Shown here: positions 1 to 10,176 of the stretch, one piece after another
How positions within the stretch are numbered: position 1 is the first letter of the stretch
Layout: every line of letters begins with the position of its first letter
Assembly (NCBI GenBank): GCA_022385805.1
Contig: MU277681.1
Coordinates: forward strand, 541,529 to 605,528
From: Pilatotrama ljubarskyi
Lineage: Eukaryota > Basidiomycota > Agaricomycetes > Polyporales > Polyporaceae
Length of the DNA: 64,000 nucleotides
Direction of reading: 5' to 3'
Program-made: the position numbers and the translations under genes
The notes under the pieces: generated by a model
Database searches by the model: none
The model's input: the letters and a program-made list of their open reading frames with translations, nothing else
What the model was told of the DNA's origin: nothing

Positions 1-700
1 CTACCGTCTCTTTGTGCCGTTCTTCGGCGGCCCCGACGATCGCCTCGCGCTTGAGTTCGCAGTGCAGCTGTGCGCGAATCCGAAGATCAGCGCCACCGTC
101 GTGCGGGTGACGAAGCGCGATCTTGACCTCCAGCACAACAACTCAATGGAGAAGCCGCAGATCCTCTCAGACGAGCGGGCCGGCGAGTCCACGGTCCACC
201 ACAACACTGTACGTATCATCTGTGCCTGCGGTCTACTGCATGCAAGAACTGACGTCGTCTTGCAGATGTTCCCGGATACTGTCTACGCGCACGCGACGAC
301 TCAGACGCGTCTCCAGTCTGAGACGGCGGATAACATCGCGTGGTCGCGTTACACGCACCCTGACGCCCGTTCGAACCCTACCCTGGCCCCCGCTCTCTCG
401 CGCATGGACTTCAGCGAAGTCGGCACTCCTGAGCCTCTGCGGTACATCATCAGGCAGTCGCTAAGCATGTCTCAGTCCGTCGTGGAAGAGCGGAGCAGAC
501 TGCTCATCCTCGCCGGACGCTCGCGCCGGCTTGCGGTGGAGAACCACCATGCGGAGCTCAAGAGCGTTATGGAAGAGCACGGCGGCATCGCGAACGAGGT
601 CAAGAGGACCGTCGGCGACGTTGCGACCGCCCTCGTCGTTTCCGGCTGCCAGGCGAGCCTCATCGTGTTCCAGGCGACCGTCTCGGCCGATCGCGAGTGA
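1..700 (+). CDS. KHA1: KHA1-like K+/H+ antiporter, C-terminal part (5' end outside window)
   Basis: This is the 3' end of a cation/proton antiporter gene that begins left of the window. The frame is open from base 2, with an intron at 209-265 (GTACGT...TTGCAG, 57 nt), giving 213 visible residues (2..208 joined to 266..700). The visible part starts with the FFGGPDDR motif and continues to the DNIAWSRY-like segment, which I recognise from the soluble C-terminal domain of fungal Kha1 proteins. That domain follows the membrane-embedded exchanger in the family. The transmembrane part is not in the window, so transport function is inferred only from this tail. The intron length is a multiple of three, so an unspliced message would also stay in frame. 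The family call is fairly secure; substrate and compartment cannot be read here. Confidence 0.75.
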   Translation, partial: YRLFVPFFGGPDDRLALEFAVQLCANPKISATVVRVTKRDLDLQHNNSMEKPQILSDERAGESTVHHNTVRIICACGLLHARTDVVLQMFPDTVYAHATTQTRLQSETADNIAWSRYTHPDARSNPTLAPALSRMDFSEVGTPEPLRYIIRQSLSMSQSVVEERSRLLILAGRSRRLAVENHHAELKSVMEEHGGIANEVKRTVGDVATALVVSGCQASLIVFQATVSADRE

Positions 701-1089
701 GGAGCCCCGTGCGCGACCTCTTTCTATTCCACTTTCACGACCCTTTACGACACGGTTCATAGCACGACTCATGATCCACATACCCAGCCTGAGTTCCACT
801 CACAGTCTTGCATCGCGATCGCGCATTTGTACTAGTAGCGTCATGCAACCACGGGTCGCGCAGTTCCGGTTCGCATCTGTACGTACCCCGACTCACTTCT
901 TGCTTGAAGTAGAGAAGTAGAGCATAGTAGCATATGTATCATAATATAAATGTGATGATTCGCATATGAGTGCGGATGATTAAGAGGAAAAAGGAAAACG
1001 AATGATAGATAGCACAGGACAGAGTACAGAACGAGGAGACCAAGATAGCGGGAGAGAAGGGACATGCGGGGACATGCTAAGACGCAGGA
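701..1089. other. Intergenic region between converging genes
   Basis: This 389-base stretch lies between the stop of the antiporter gene and the stop of NOP56 on the other strand, so it should hold two 3' UTRs. It contains AT-rich segments near 930-1000. I see no gene in it. Confidence 0.6.
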
Positions 1090-2954
1090 TCACTCCTTGC
1101 TCTTCTTCTCCTTCTTCTCCTTCTTCTCTTTCTTATCCTTCTTATCCTTCTTGTCCTTTTTCTCCTTCTTGGACTCGCCGCCCTGCACATCGCGAGAGCA
1201 AACATCAGCAACAGACACAACACCCTTTCAGACAGGCCGGGCTCACCTCTGCCGCCTCCTTCGCCTTGTGCTCCTTCTTCTTCTCCTTCTTTAGCGCCTT
1301 CTTCTCCTCCTTGCTCAGCTTCACCTTCTTCTTCTTGGGTGTGCCCTCCTCGCTCTCGTCCACATCCATGTCCGCGTCGTCACTCTTCCGCTTCTTCTTC
1401 TTGTCCTTCTTCGGTGATGGCTCGAGCAGAGGCAGGGCAGGCTCGCCCTTGGCGTCGACCTGCATCTCGTCGTCGGACTCCTCGTCTTCTTCTAGCGCGA
1501 GCGCCTCCAGAGCCTTGCGCATCGCGTCCGCGTTCTTCGATGGGGGCTCGCCAGTCTCAAAGAAGTTCAGCCGTTCCTCGACCTGTTGCCGGAGGACTTC
1601 ACCAAACTTCGCCGTTGGGTGGTCTATCACGACAGAATGCTTGCTCGAGACAGGGACGTAAGAAATCGGGAAGGGTACGTACCAGTATAGCAGTCTATCC
1701 GGGCTGCTATTGAGCACTTGTTGGCAAGGAAGCGGGAGATGCGACCCTTGAACTTGGGCCCTGCCCGTCCGATGAATGATGAATGGTAGATAAGACCGTA
1801 CTAAGAGCCGGAATCATGAGCGTCGCGAGTCGGAGACATACCAGAGGGATGCGTACCTTGGGCGTGTTGCCCTTGGTCTTGAGTGCGCGGAACAAGGCCT
1901 TCTCGGCACCAAGGATCTGCACCGTACTTGCCGGGTACTTGCTCAGGTTCGTCAAGCTGCCGGCGTGGCTGATGAGCCGTGCGCCGATACGGTCGCCCAG
2001 CAGTGCCGTCAAGCTCGGCGCGACATCGTTCATCTTCTCGTGCAAGTATGTCTGAAGCGACTTGCGGTACTCCGCAAGCGACACCACGCGAGTCGCGAAC
2101 ATACCGACGTTGAGAATGTCGAACTCAGAGAGAGCGACACCCATAGATCCACGCGCAGCATCGAGGATGTTCTGTGCCCGGGTAGTGTCGTCCTCCAGAA
2201 GGGCCGCTAGTTCGGGCAGCTTCTCCTCCGTGAGGGTCTCCTTCGCCCCGATGAACTGCGCGACGCGAGCGTACTGGTAGTTGTCGGGGACGATTTTGAC
2301 GAGTTCCGGGAAGTGGTAGCCATACCACTCGCGGACACGCATCGAGAAGAGGTTGACGTCCTTGTCGAGCTGGTCCAGAAGGGCAATGGCCTGGATGATC
2401 ATGTTGTCGATACGGTTCACATTGAACTTGAGTTTTGCGCGCGAGTAGGCGTGACCGAGACCAAGCTGCGCCTTCGTCAGGTCCTCCTCCTGGAGACCTT
2501 TTAGAAGCTTGGATGCATGCTGCCGGATGCCGCGGAGGATGTCTTGAGCAACGTCCTTGTCAGCGCAAGAGATGCCCATCTCCTTGGCGAGGATAGGTGC
2601 AAGCGAGGAGTTGGCTGCGAGCACAACAGAAGAGCCCTTCTTGGGTTTTGACAGGTTCAGCTCCAGCAGTGACCGCAAGTAGGGGTTTATAACGTCTGCG
2701 GGACAATGAGTCTACTCGCAGGAGAGGCACAGAAACTTGCCAAACGCACTCTCCGAGATGTCATTCATGTTCTCCAACGCATGCGCAGCATTATGAAAGG
2801 GCGCAAAGCTGACCAAGGAGACCATCTTGCTGAATTTTGGGTAGTCGTCGATGGACGCCTGAACGGCCTTGTTCAAGGCACCCACAACATCGTGGAGCTT
2901 GACCTCGAAGATGGCATAGCCAGAGGAGGTCTCGAATAAGGCGTGCGTGGCCAT
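1090..2954 (-). CDS. NOP56: Nucleolar protein NOP56, box C/D snoRNP core subunit
   Basis: NOP56 is a core protein of box C/D snoRNPs, which guide 2'-O-methylation of rRNA by fibrillarin in the nucleolus. My model is complement(join(1090..1182,1247..1623,1683..1800,1857..2695,2741..2954)), 546 residues, all phases closing. The N-terminal exon encodes the NOP5NT domain ([27 protein letters not shown]). The next exon carries the NOSIC and Nop domains with [34 protein letters not shown] and [20 protein letters not shown], which separate NOP56 from NOP58. The tail is lysine-rich (KKDKK/KKEKK repeats), as usual for this family. The first intron (2696-2740, 45 nt) only works with a GC donor (G|GCAAGT); the nearby GT at 2733 shifts the frame. 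The start at 2954 gives a normal N-terminus. A CACGTG site lies 136 bases upstream. Confidence 0.93.
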
Positions 2955-4100
2955 AATGTAAGAGTCCGACCGCCCACGAGGAGGAGAGAAAGGGCGACAG
3001 ACGGCTCAGGAGGCGAGGACGACGAGCAGAACGACGAGTACGAGAGCGGACACGACGGTCACCAAAAAGCACGGTAGAAACTTTTGCACCACGTGATCAG
3101 TCCTGCAGGCGCTGTACTCAGCGTCTGCTATATAGACGCCTGTCGTGCTCTGCTGCGGCGTGGACTCGAGTCAGGCCTGTTCTTCTACCACCATGGCTCA
3201 ACGTTCAACTCTATGACACAGACCTTGATTGTACCTGCTCGCTACGCTTGGCCTTGTGTTATGTGCTCGAAACAGCTGCTACCTACTGTGTTGCGGATAT
3301 AATCAACGTTCGACCAGCCTTCAGCAGTCTTTCCAGGGCTACTACTGTAGTGCGGTCGTCACAGTACCAGTTCGTCTCCATGAGTGTGGTTCTTTCCCCT
3401 CCCCTCCTTGGGATCCTTGGCATAGTTGAACTGTATTTGCGGAATCTCAAACTTGGAGCTCTCACTAGGAACTTGAGTTCCGCGGCGTTCATCGTGTAAC
3501 CTAACGTATCTGGCAGCACCGCGCAACTGCTGAATTGGTGCGTGGAGATGCTGCGTTCTCGGTTTCATGAGACCGGGGAATCAGAGGTTAGCGTTCCGTC
3601 TAAGGCATGGGGGCGGCGTGCACGCCGACCATGATCGCCTCAGCATCCCACCTGGTGCCTAACAGCCTCATCTTCGTCTCGCTCATGGTTCTTGAGGTTT
3701 CAAGACGCTACTGGGTTATTGACGATCCTCGTGCTTCCGCGTTGGCTCGTGGTGCGTCTGCTCGTACTACCTGCCGGCGGAGTCCGCCTCGCGCCACTGT
3801 CATGCACGCCTCACGGCCTCCAGAGGCTCCGCTACTCTCTTTGTGTTCAGCTCGCACGGCGCCGGATCCGCTCCGTTGTTCCCAATTTTCTCTTTCCGAG
3901 CTGGAGCCTCCGACCAACGCGTATCGTACATCATGCAGCATTAGTGCAGCATTCCGCCATCAGAACCCACGTTCCCGCACCCTTGCTCATGTGCCGCCCT
4001 GTGGCTGCTACTTCTTCTCCACGCCCCCCGTGTGAATGCCTTGGTCGCCCCGACTGGCCGCGTACGTCTCCCGCAACATCGCGCGCTATTCCCCTGTCGA
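2955..4100. other. Region between NOP56 and the next gene, no gene resolved
   Basis: The first few hundred bases are the NOP56 promoter on the minus strand. From about 3200 to 4100 there are only short overlapping reading frames on both strands, with no recognised motif and no convincing splice-linked frame. I see no gene. Confidence 0.5.
3090..3095. promoter_or_regulatory. CACGTG E-box upstream of NOP56
   Basis: A palindromic CACGTG sits 136 bases before the NOP56 start, in the context CCACGTGATC. bHLH factors of the Cbf1 and SREBP type bind this core in fungi. Function here is inferred. The same core with a similar flank (CCACGTGACC) occurs before EBP2 at 56207. Confidence 0.35.
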
Positions 4101-4914
4101 TCAGCCATCGAGTCGCACCGCAGCGAGGCGCTCGATGACAGCTTGAGTCTACCAGGTAGTACGAATACGATCCATTAGATGGCGGGTGAGTAACAGCATA
4201 CCGGCGTACTCACGTTGCTCTGGGTTTTGCAGAGTCCCATGCGCAGCATCAGGTTGGTGACTGCTGCGGCGCTATCCCGGAACACCCTCGCATTGTCCGC
4301 GGCAAGCCTTATCCAGCTGGGCGCGTCCCGGCTCTCAGGGTCGCCCGTGTACCTCTCAAGCTCGACACTGCTTGTGGACTCCATAACGTCCTCAACGAAC
4401 CCTGGAGGCGCCCCGACGACTGTCAGGTGTAGGACGAACGTGTCGAGCTCCCAGAAAAAGCCGTCAGGCTCCGGATCCTGATCCCGTTCGATGTCAGTCC
4501 GCGCCTCCCACGTACGTCAATGCCGTTGACCTGCAGAACCTCAAACATACCGGGATGCGTTGGACGTGCACGGAGCACTCGACCTGGTCCGGTGCGGATG
4601 GGAAGGTGGAGTCACTGCGGGAGTCTCCTGCGAGCTTGGTGGCGAGCCAGATTTCAATGGGACTTAGCGGCCGGATCCTCGTCCGTCTGTTCCTCAATGA
4701 AGCCTTTCCGTCTTTGGTTGAAGGGCGGCGCATGCTGCGAGGGGTACGTCCGATGAGATGCTTGGGAGTCATGTCTCTGGGGGCACTCTGGCAGAGGCTC
4801 GCCTCCATTTGAAGGGCGTAGCGCACTAGTAGTTGGTCGGCTGTGCTCGTGCTACGCTTCTATCTCTCCCTCATCTTTCACAGCTCTCGTTATCAGCTTG
4901 ATCCTGCGATCCAT
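4101..4914 (-). CDS. Unrecognised small protein, four-exon model
   Basis: I do not recognise this protein. A consistent model is complement(join(4101..4148,4214..4504,4551..4776,4856..4914)), 207 residues, with GT-AG introns of 65, 46 and 79 nt and all phases closing. The strongest part is the third exon, which reads as typical protein (PDGFFWELDTFVLHLTVVG, SWIRLAADNARVFRDSA) and splices cleanly into a short last exon ending VIERLAAVRLDG. The 46-nt intron uses a weak GAG acceptor. An alternative splits the same stretch at GTACGT near 4515 with a 38-nt intron and would keep a different middle segment (GMFEVLQVNGID). The first exon (MDRRIKLITRAV...) is the least certain. It is basic at the N-terminus and has no signal peptide or membrane segment. 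It could also be a decaying gene. Confidence 0.45.
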
Positions 4915-6023
4915 GTCCAGTCCAGAAATACGCGGGGACGCTGTCTTGGAGGGCAAGGTATATAGAAGGCAGGTACGGCTCGATTAGGAACCTAAATGCA
5001 TTGCTTCTTCCCCCTGCACCTGCCTTCTTCGGCGTGCCCTCCTGCCTATCTTGGTATGATGCACCTCCAGCGATGGGCTCCTTTGCACGTAGTCCGTGCC
5101 GCGGCGCACCGCATGAGTCTAAGACGTTTCTGTGCGGCAGCTGGCAAGGCACGAGCCACTGCAGAATATATTGGTACGTGGTCGCTCCTGTTGCTGGAAC
5201 ATCTCAGCGCTAATGCAGGACCATCCGGCTCCCCTCCAGGTCCGCGTCTCGGGACGGAATGCGCGGTGTCATCACTTTCTCGGACGTGATCGCACATGTA
5301 CTCTGCCCCGAGCTGCGCGTGGATGCACTCAGGCTTTGATCCCTAACCATGTCTGTGACTGAGTGTCGTCACCATACGTCCCACGATGGGTCCGGACTAG
5401 AGCCTGCGATGCCGTCCACATCCGGGCGCAACAGTGTTCTCTGGGCAGACATGCGACCATCCTACGCGTACCATGCGCTGACTGGGCTGCGTGCTGCGTC
5501 GTCGAGCGCAGGATCGTCCTGCAATGTGGCGTGGACCTACACCGATCAACAAGGGACAACAGGCGGGGGAGAGCACGTGATCTGGGGGCGGTCACGTCGC
5601 GCGTGCGTGCGGGCCGGATATGGGAGGGGCGTGGAGGGATTCGAGTGCCTCGTGGCGGAGGCGAGGCGAGATTATATTGCGCCTCCGCAGATGCCCATTC
5701 CCTTCCCTCCTCGTTCGCCTCCTCCCTGGAAAGCGCGCTTCTCTGCGAGGGGCCTCCGGTCCATAAGTGCTCGGAGTGCTCGCAGGTCGGGACCTTGGTC
5801 CTCTCCGGTCATCACCTACGGACGCCAGACCGACCACATTCCTCTTAAGTGTGTATCGCATGTCGCCCAGCTCTCGTATCTCTTCCCCGGTCCTCCCATC
5901 GTGCTGACAGCCCCCCCCTCGCAGCGATCCCTCACGCCCCACCACGATCCACCGCTCGCCGCAGTCTCGCGACTTCATTGCACCCCTGCCGCTTCTGTTA
6001 CCCCAAGCTGCACCATCGTGGAC
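4915..6023. other. Promoter region of the DUF6699 gene, no separate gene seen
   Basis: The frame of the downstream gene is open back to 5349, but that extension has no domain and reads like GC-rich 5' UTR. A CACGTG followed by ATC lies at 5574-5579. Minus-strand frames around 4900-5300 show no recognised motif. Confidence 0.45.
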
Positions 6024-7211
6024 ATGCTTAAGAAGTTAGTGGCCAGCCTGGGCACCCCCAAGGCTCCGAAGCACACGACCGTGCCCCTTCCAGAGCTGGA
6101 TGACGCCGGAGACGCCACCCCTCCGCTGGTTCCGAGCTGGCCCTCATCGGAGAGCTCGAGCTCGGGCACACCCTCTCCCCGAACGCCCTCCCCGCGCGCT
6201 AGCCCGATCGCCCACCGTGCAGCGTCAAAACGCACTGGGAGTAGAGCTGGTACGCCCACCGACGTCTATGGCATTTCGCGCTACTCCTCCCCCGACCCCG
6301 CTATGGAGAAGCTCCGCCCGCGTCGGCTTTCCACACCGGCGCCTGAGATCATGAAGCCCACGCCCCGACGTGCGTTCGTCCCCCCATTGCCTTCGACAAC
6401 TGTTATGCAGGTCGCACTCCCGCCTGCACCAGTACCTCAGAAACCTCTGAAGGGGATTCTGAAGCATCCGCGTCGTATGTCCTCATCTCTTCATTCGTGC
6501 ATTCGCAGGCGCTCACCGGATCACGTGAATGCAGCCGCCACCACGGCGCCCTCCAGCAGCTCCGCCTCACCTCCTCCCTTGGACCATGCGGCCCGTCCTG
6601 CTTCCTCTGCCTCGCGCCGTCCTAGCAACAGCAGCCCTCTAGCTCTGCATTGGCAGCTCCTCCCACCCAATGGCCCGTCATTGGATCCATCTGGCCGGGG
6701 TCCTCAGAAGCGGTTGTTCTTCGACGTCACGAAGTCAACCAAGTCTATTGTCATCCGCGACTACTCGGAGAGGCCGCCCAAGGTCAGCAGATACGACGCC
6801 ATCCAGGCATACTTGGAGAAAGAGGCTTGCAACGTACACCTGCGCAAGATGACCATACGCTACGAGAGGATCCCTGGACTGGAGATCAATGTCACCGGCA
6901 AAGGCGGCAACCCCATTCGGTGCAAGGACGTCTTCGAAGCGATCTATGAGTACTTCGACAGAGTGATGACGCCGGAAGAGCGATCAATGTACATCACGCT
7001 CTCGAACTTGAAGTCTTGCGAGGCCGCCTTCCTCCGCCGATGCCAGACGAGCGAGCGTGCTGTGCCCCTCGCAGAGCAGCGGAAGGGGATGCGTTTCGTC
7101 GATCTACTTGAAGGCAACACGCTATTCCTCGGTTTGAGACGGCCGCCCGACGACGGTGGTCGCCTTGACAAGTACTGGGTCATCGACTTCGGCCCCTGTT
7201 CGTCGCAATGA
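6024..7211 (+). CDS. DUF6699 domain protein
   Basis: This intronless gene encodes 395 residues from the ATG at 6024. The N-terminal half is low complexity and rich in serine and proline (repeats of SPRTPSPRASP type). The C-terminal half, from about residue 205, matches the DUF6699 pattern I know from basidiomycetes. That pattern opens with LHWQLLPPNGPSLD and FDVTKSTKSIVIRD, continues through GNPIRCKDVFEAIYEYF, and ends with KGMRFVDLLEGNTLFLGL and a tryptophan. The function of the family is unknown. I chose 6024 over the upstream in-frame ATG at 5349 because the extra 225 residues lack domain character. A possible 34-nt intron at 6475-6508 was rejected because it breaks the frame. Confidence 0.75.
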   Translation: MLKKLVASLGTPKAPKHTTVPLPELDDAGDATPPLVPSWPSSESSSSGTPSPRTPSPRASPIAHRAASKRTGSRAGTPTDVYGISRYSSPDPAMEKLRPRRLSTPAPEIMKPTPRRAFVPPLPSTTVMQVALPPAPVPQKPLKGILKHPRRMSSSLHSCIRRRSPDHVNAAATTAPSSSSASPPPLDHAARPASSASRRPSNSSPLALHWQLLPPNGPSLDPSGRGPQKRLFFDVTKSTKSIVIRDYSERPPKVSRYDAIQAYLEKEACNVHLRKMTIRYERIPGLEINVTGKGGNPIRCKDVFEAIYEYFDRVMTPEERSMYITLSNLKSCEAAFLRRCQTSERAVPLAEQRKGMRFVDLLEGNTLFLGLRRPPDDGGRLDKYWVIDFGPCSSQ

Positions 7212-7823
7212 ACTTATGCCTATATCCATCTTGTTTTATATCCTCATATGGTGAGCGCTATCATTCGTGGAAAAAGAGCTAGTTACTTACCCGAAAGCCA
7301 TGGACAGGTCAGGCTAATGATATTCATGAACCCTCGACACCGCTCGTTCACAACTGCGCTCCTGCTCCCGCTCTCCCCATAACGTATGACAACCCCCGCT
7401 CAGGCTCGGGTGTCTTGCACACGTGACACACGCCTCCGCTTCACCACCCTCTCATCGTCTGTAACACCACACCCACCTCACTCCCTTCCTCACTCCGCAT
7501 GCATTTCCCTCACATGTCTCGCATTACCAGCATCACCATCATTTCTGCATTACCTGCTTTCTCATGTTCTGCATTCGCCAGTCGAGTTGTCGCCCCGTCG
7601 TTGTCACCTATGTTTCTCGTGGACGCTGTGTTGTACACCTACTTCGCTTCGCAACCGTACTCGCCCAGTCCAGTGCTCGGCTCGAGTGCCATATCCCGAT
7701 TACCGTTAACCCACGCAATGGATGGCGGCGCCTTCCCATACGCGATATCTCCCGTTCGCCAGGCCGAATATGTCCCGTGCGCGACTAGTGCTGTCATCTC
7801 GACCACAATGTACACACGACGTG

Positions 7824-8284
7824 TCAATGTCTCCGACCCCACTCGGAGGGTGATGCGTATCTTCTCACTTCGCGGCCAGCCCCAGGTATGCATTCAAAAC
7901 TGACAGGGACGGATCATCGATGACCGCTGAGGGATGCTGTAAGCGTTACCTTCGGCGAAACTCCTCGTCTCGATGGGTCTCTTGCGCTTCCCTGTCCTTC
8001 CGCTCATCTGTCCTGTTCGTCATGCGCTGGCATAGCGTAGCCATGTGGCGTGCCTTGCTAACCTCCGTCGTCATGTGAGAGGACGAGAATGTCCCCAAGA
8101 TAATATCAGCGAGGCCACCTTCGCGACCCTTCCTCGGGACTTTGAGCATCTCGTCTTGGCTGGCGCGGCCGGACGACGATCGCAGGGTGGCCCTTCCAGC
8201 GCCCATTAGACCACGGGCGACCCGTGCCACGGTCCAAACCGTCCTGGGTGCTGCTGTGCGGCGCGTCCCCTTGAGGCTGGACAT
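7824..8284 (-). CDS. Possible small two-exon gene or remnant, unrecognised
   Basis: A frame open from the ATG at 8284 can be spliced at a GTAACG donor (intron 7900-7949, 50 nt) into a short exon ending at 7824, giving 136 residues. The product is basic and rich in arginine (for example LCQRMTNRTDERKDREAQ) with no recognised domain. The splice signals and lengths fit this genome, but nothing else supports it. It could be chance or a decayed exon. Confidence 0.2.
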
Positions 8285-9915
8285 GAGGTTTGCGCTATGA
8301 ATTGCCCAGGACCGAAGGTAGCGCAGGGCGCTTTTGCGTACGGCGAGGCTCGGTCTCCTAGGACCGGGACTACATACAGGAGATGTGGAGGCATGATAGA
8401 TAGTGGAGACTCCGCGATCGGCGTCGCACGGAGCGGTCGATGATATGAACGCTTACCTGGCGTACTCCACTCGTCTCGCGCTCGTGTAGACGTACACGCG
8501 TATTCCGGGCGTGTGAGGATGCTACGATCTGCGAGGCGGCAGAAACGGAACAGATGTGCGGGTGTGTAATAGTGCCGTCAACGGCCTTCGACTCTGCGTT
8601 CATGGGATCTCAGGAAGACGCGAGCTGAACCCTGCTGAACCTGGACTGTTCGCGATCCAGACACTTTCATCTTCGTGTTTCGTCTTGAGAGCAAAACAGA
8701 ACTCATGACGCACCTATACTTTCGCTTCTAGAATTCCTCTCTCAAGAGAAAGGCGGAGATCAAGCACTTACAGGACTGCTGGCAGGCGTTCCCGCAGCGC
8801 GTGTTTTGACGGTTGTATCGCACGCGCCCAACACGCCTGACCAGTATTCGAAGGGAGATATTCCTCTCTTCGTATCCTCCTTAAGCTGAGTCGCATAGCA
8901 ATGTTTTGAGAGCTGGTGAGCCGTACTTCGCGATGACGGAGAATGAAGGTCGGGGCAAGAGGGCTTTAACAGTACTGGTCCTCGACGCAGCGTTGAGCCA
9001 ACTTGCCAGGCGATCACGCTCGCGCCGGTCACAACCAGGTGCTGTGACGAGCCGCTCCGTCACACAATCCACCCGGACCGAGCGCCGGAAACACAGCCGC
9101 ACGCCGCTCGCCCGCAGAACTCCGACCATGTAACCTGCGGGCAGCAACCCGAGCTTGGATGATGACGGGGTGTCTCCCTATGGACTGAATTTCCCTAACT
9201 CCTGATACAGCGGCCACGGACCTTTTCTTGATGGCAGTCTCCAACAGTTACGGAAAATCACGCATAGCTTGGTGACTCGCCAGAAGCCCGGGCCTGGGGG
9301 TCCACTCACCGGCACCGGCCAATCTGCCATTTCAGATGCCAAAATTCTTGGGAAATGAAATCCAGAAAGCAGCAACAGCGTACCCACGTACGTGCGTGCA
9401 TTTCCACATGCACACTCTCCTCAACTTGTGATTTGAGACCATGCGGTCCCAAGCTCAGGAGTGCTACCGGTGTGTTCCCATCATGCCAGACGAGTCGTAA
9501 GGCGGCTAATGCTTTTGGAAGCCCACTTTCGCTGCTTGCAACCTCCTACGCCAACAGTAAGCACGTCGAAGCCCGCACTTTCGCAGAGGGCTCACAAATC
9601 TAAACGTCGGCTTATCCTACCGAGCTGACCGTGGAGACGTCCGGCGTGGACTCATCAGCTGGGCCAGCTTTAGCACCGCAAAACGGGAAGTCGATATAAC
9701 GCACTCGAGGGCGATGGGCGCAGCGTGCCGTCATTGGAATGTGTCCGGCCGTCGGACTCCCCTGTCAATGTGAATTGTGCCGTCGTAGGAGTCAGTGCGA
9801 AGGTACTGTTGGTATGCGCAGATGTAAAGGTGGAGTGAATTCGACATGCTGTGTTGTTGAACCGAGAGGAGCTGACGACCGCAACCGAGCAGCAGCATAG
9901 GCAGAGCTGCCCCAG

Positions 9916-10176
9916 CTAGGGGGCAAACGTCAGCCTGATGTGAAATGGGCGACGATTCGCGCCTCCAAACCTCTTGCTATACTCAGGCTTTAGCGATAGA
10001 AGCAGATCCAGTGCGCCCGCTTCCAACACTTGCTTCGAGGTCCATGGACTGGCCACAATGAGCGGGTCTCTCACCTTGGGCGTGACTCTCGGACCTGTGC
10101 GCCATTTCACTTCAAAGAGAGAGTTACCGCTGTCATCTAGACCCAGAGTCACGTTATAGCTGTCGAACCGAGCCCA
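9916..10176 (-). other. Exon-like fragment, unrecognised
   Basis: An 86-residue minus-strand frame follows a good acceptor (TATTAG) and ends in a stop at 9916. It reads like real protein (FDSYNVTLGLDDSGNSLFEV, LEAGALDLLLSLKPEYSK). I cannot find an upstream exon with a clean donor, so this may be the last exon of a gene I could not assemble, or a remnant. Confidence 0.25.

Noticed and set aside
1002..1661. Plus-strand serine/phenylalanine-rich frame
   Set aside because: It reads the antisense of the lysine-rich tail of NOP56 (CTTCTT repeats).
3607..4138. Overlapping plus-strand frames of 142 and 148 residues
   Set aside because: No recognised motif, atypical composition, and they overlap the 3' end of the better minus-strand model.
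6475..6508. Possible 34-nt intron in the DUF6699 gene
   Set aside because: It has GTATGT and CAG ends but is too short and would break a frame that is open and continues into the conserved domain.
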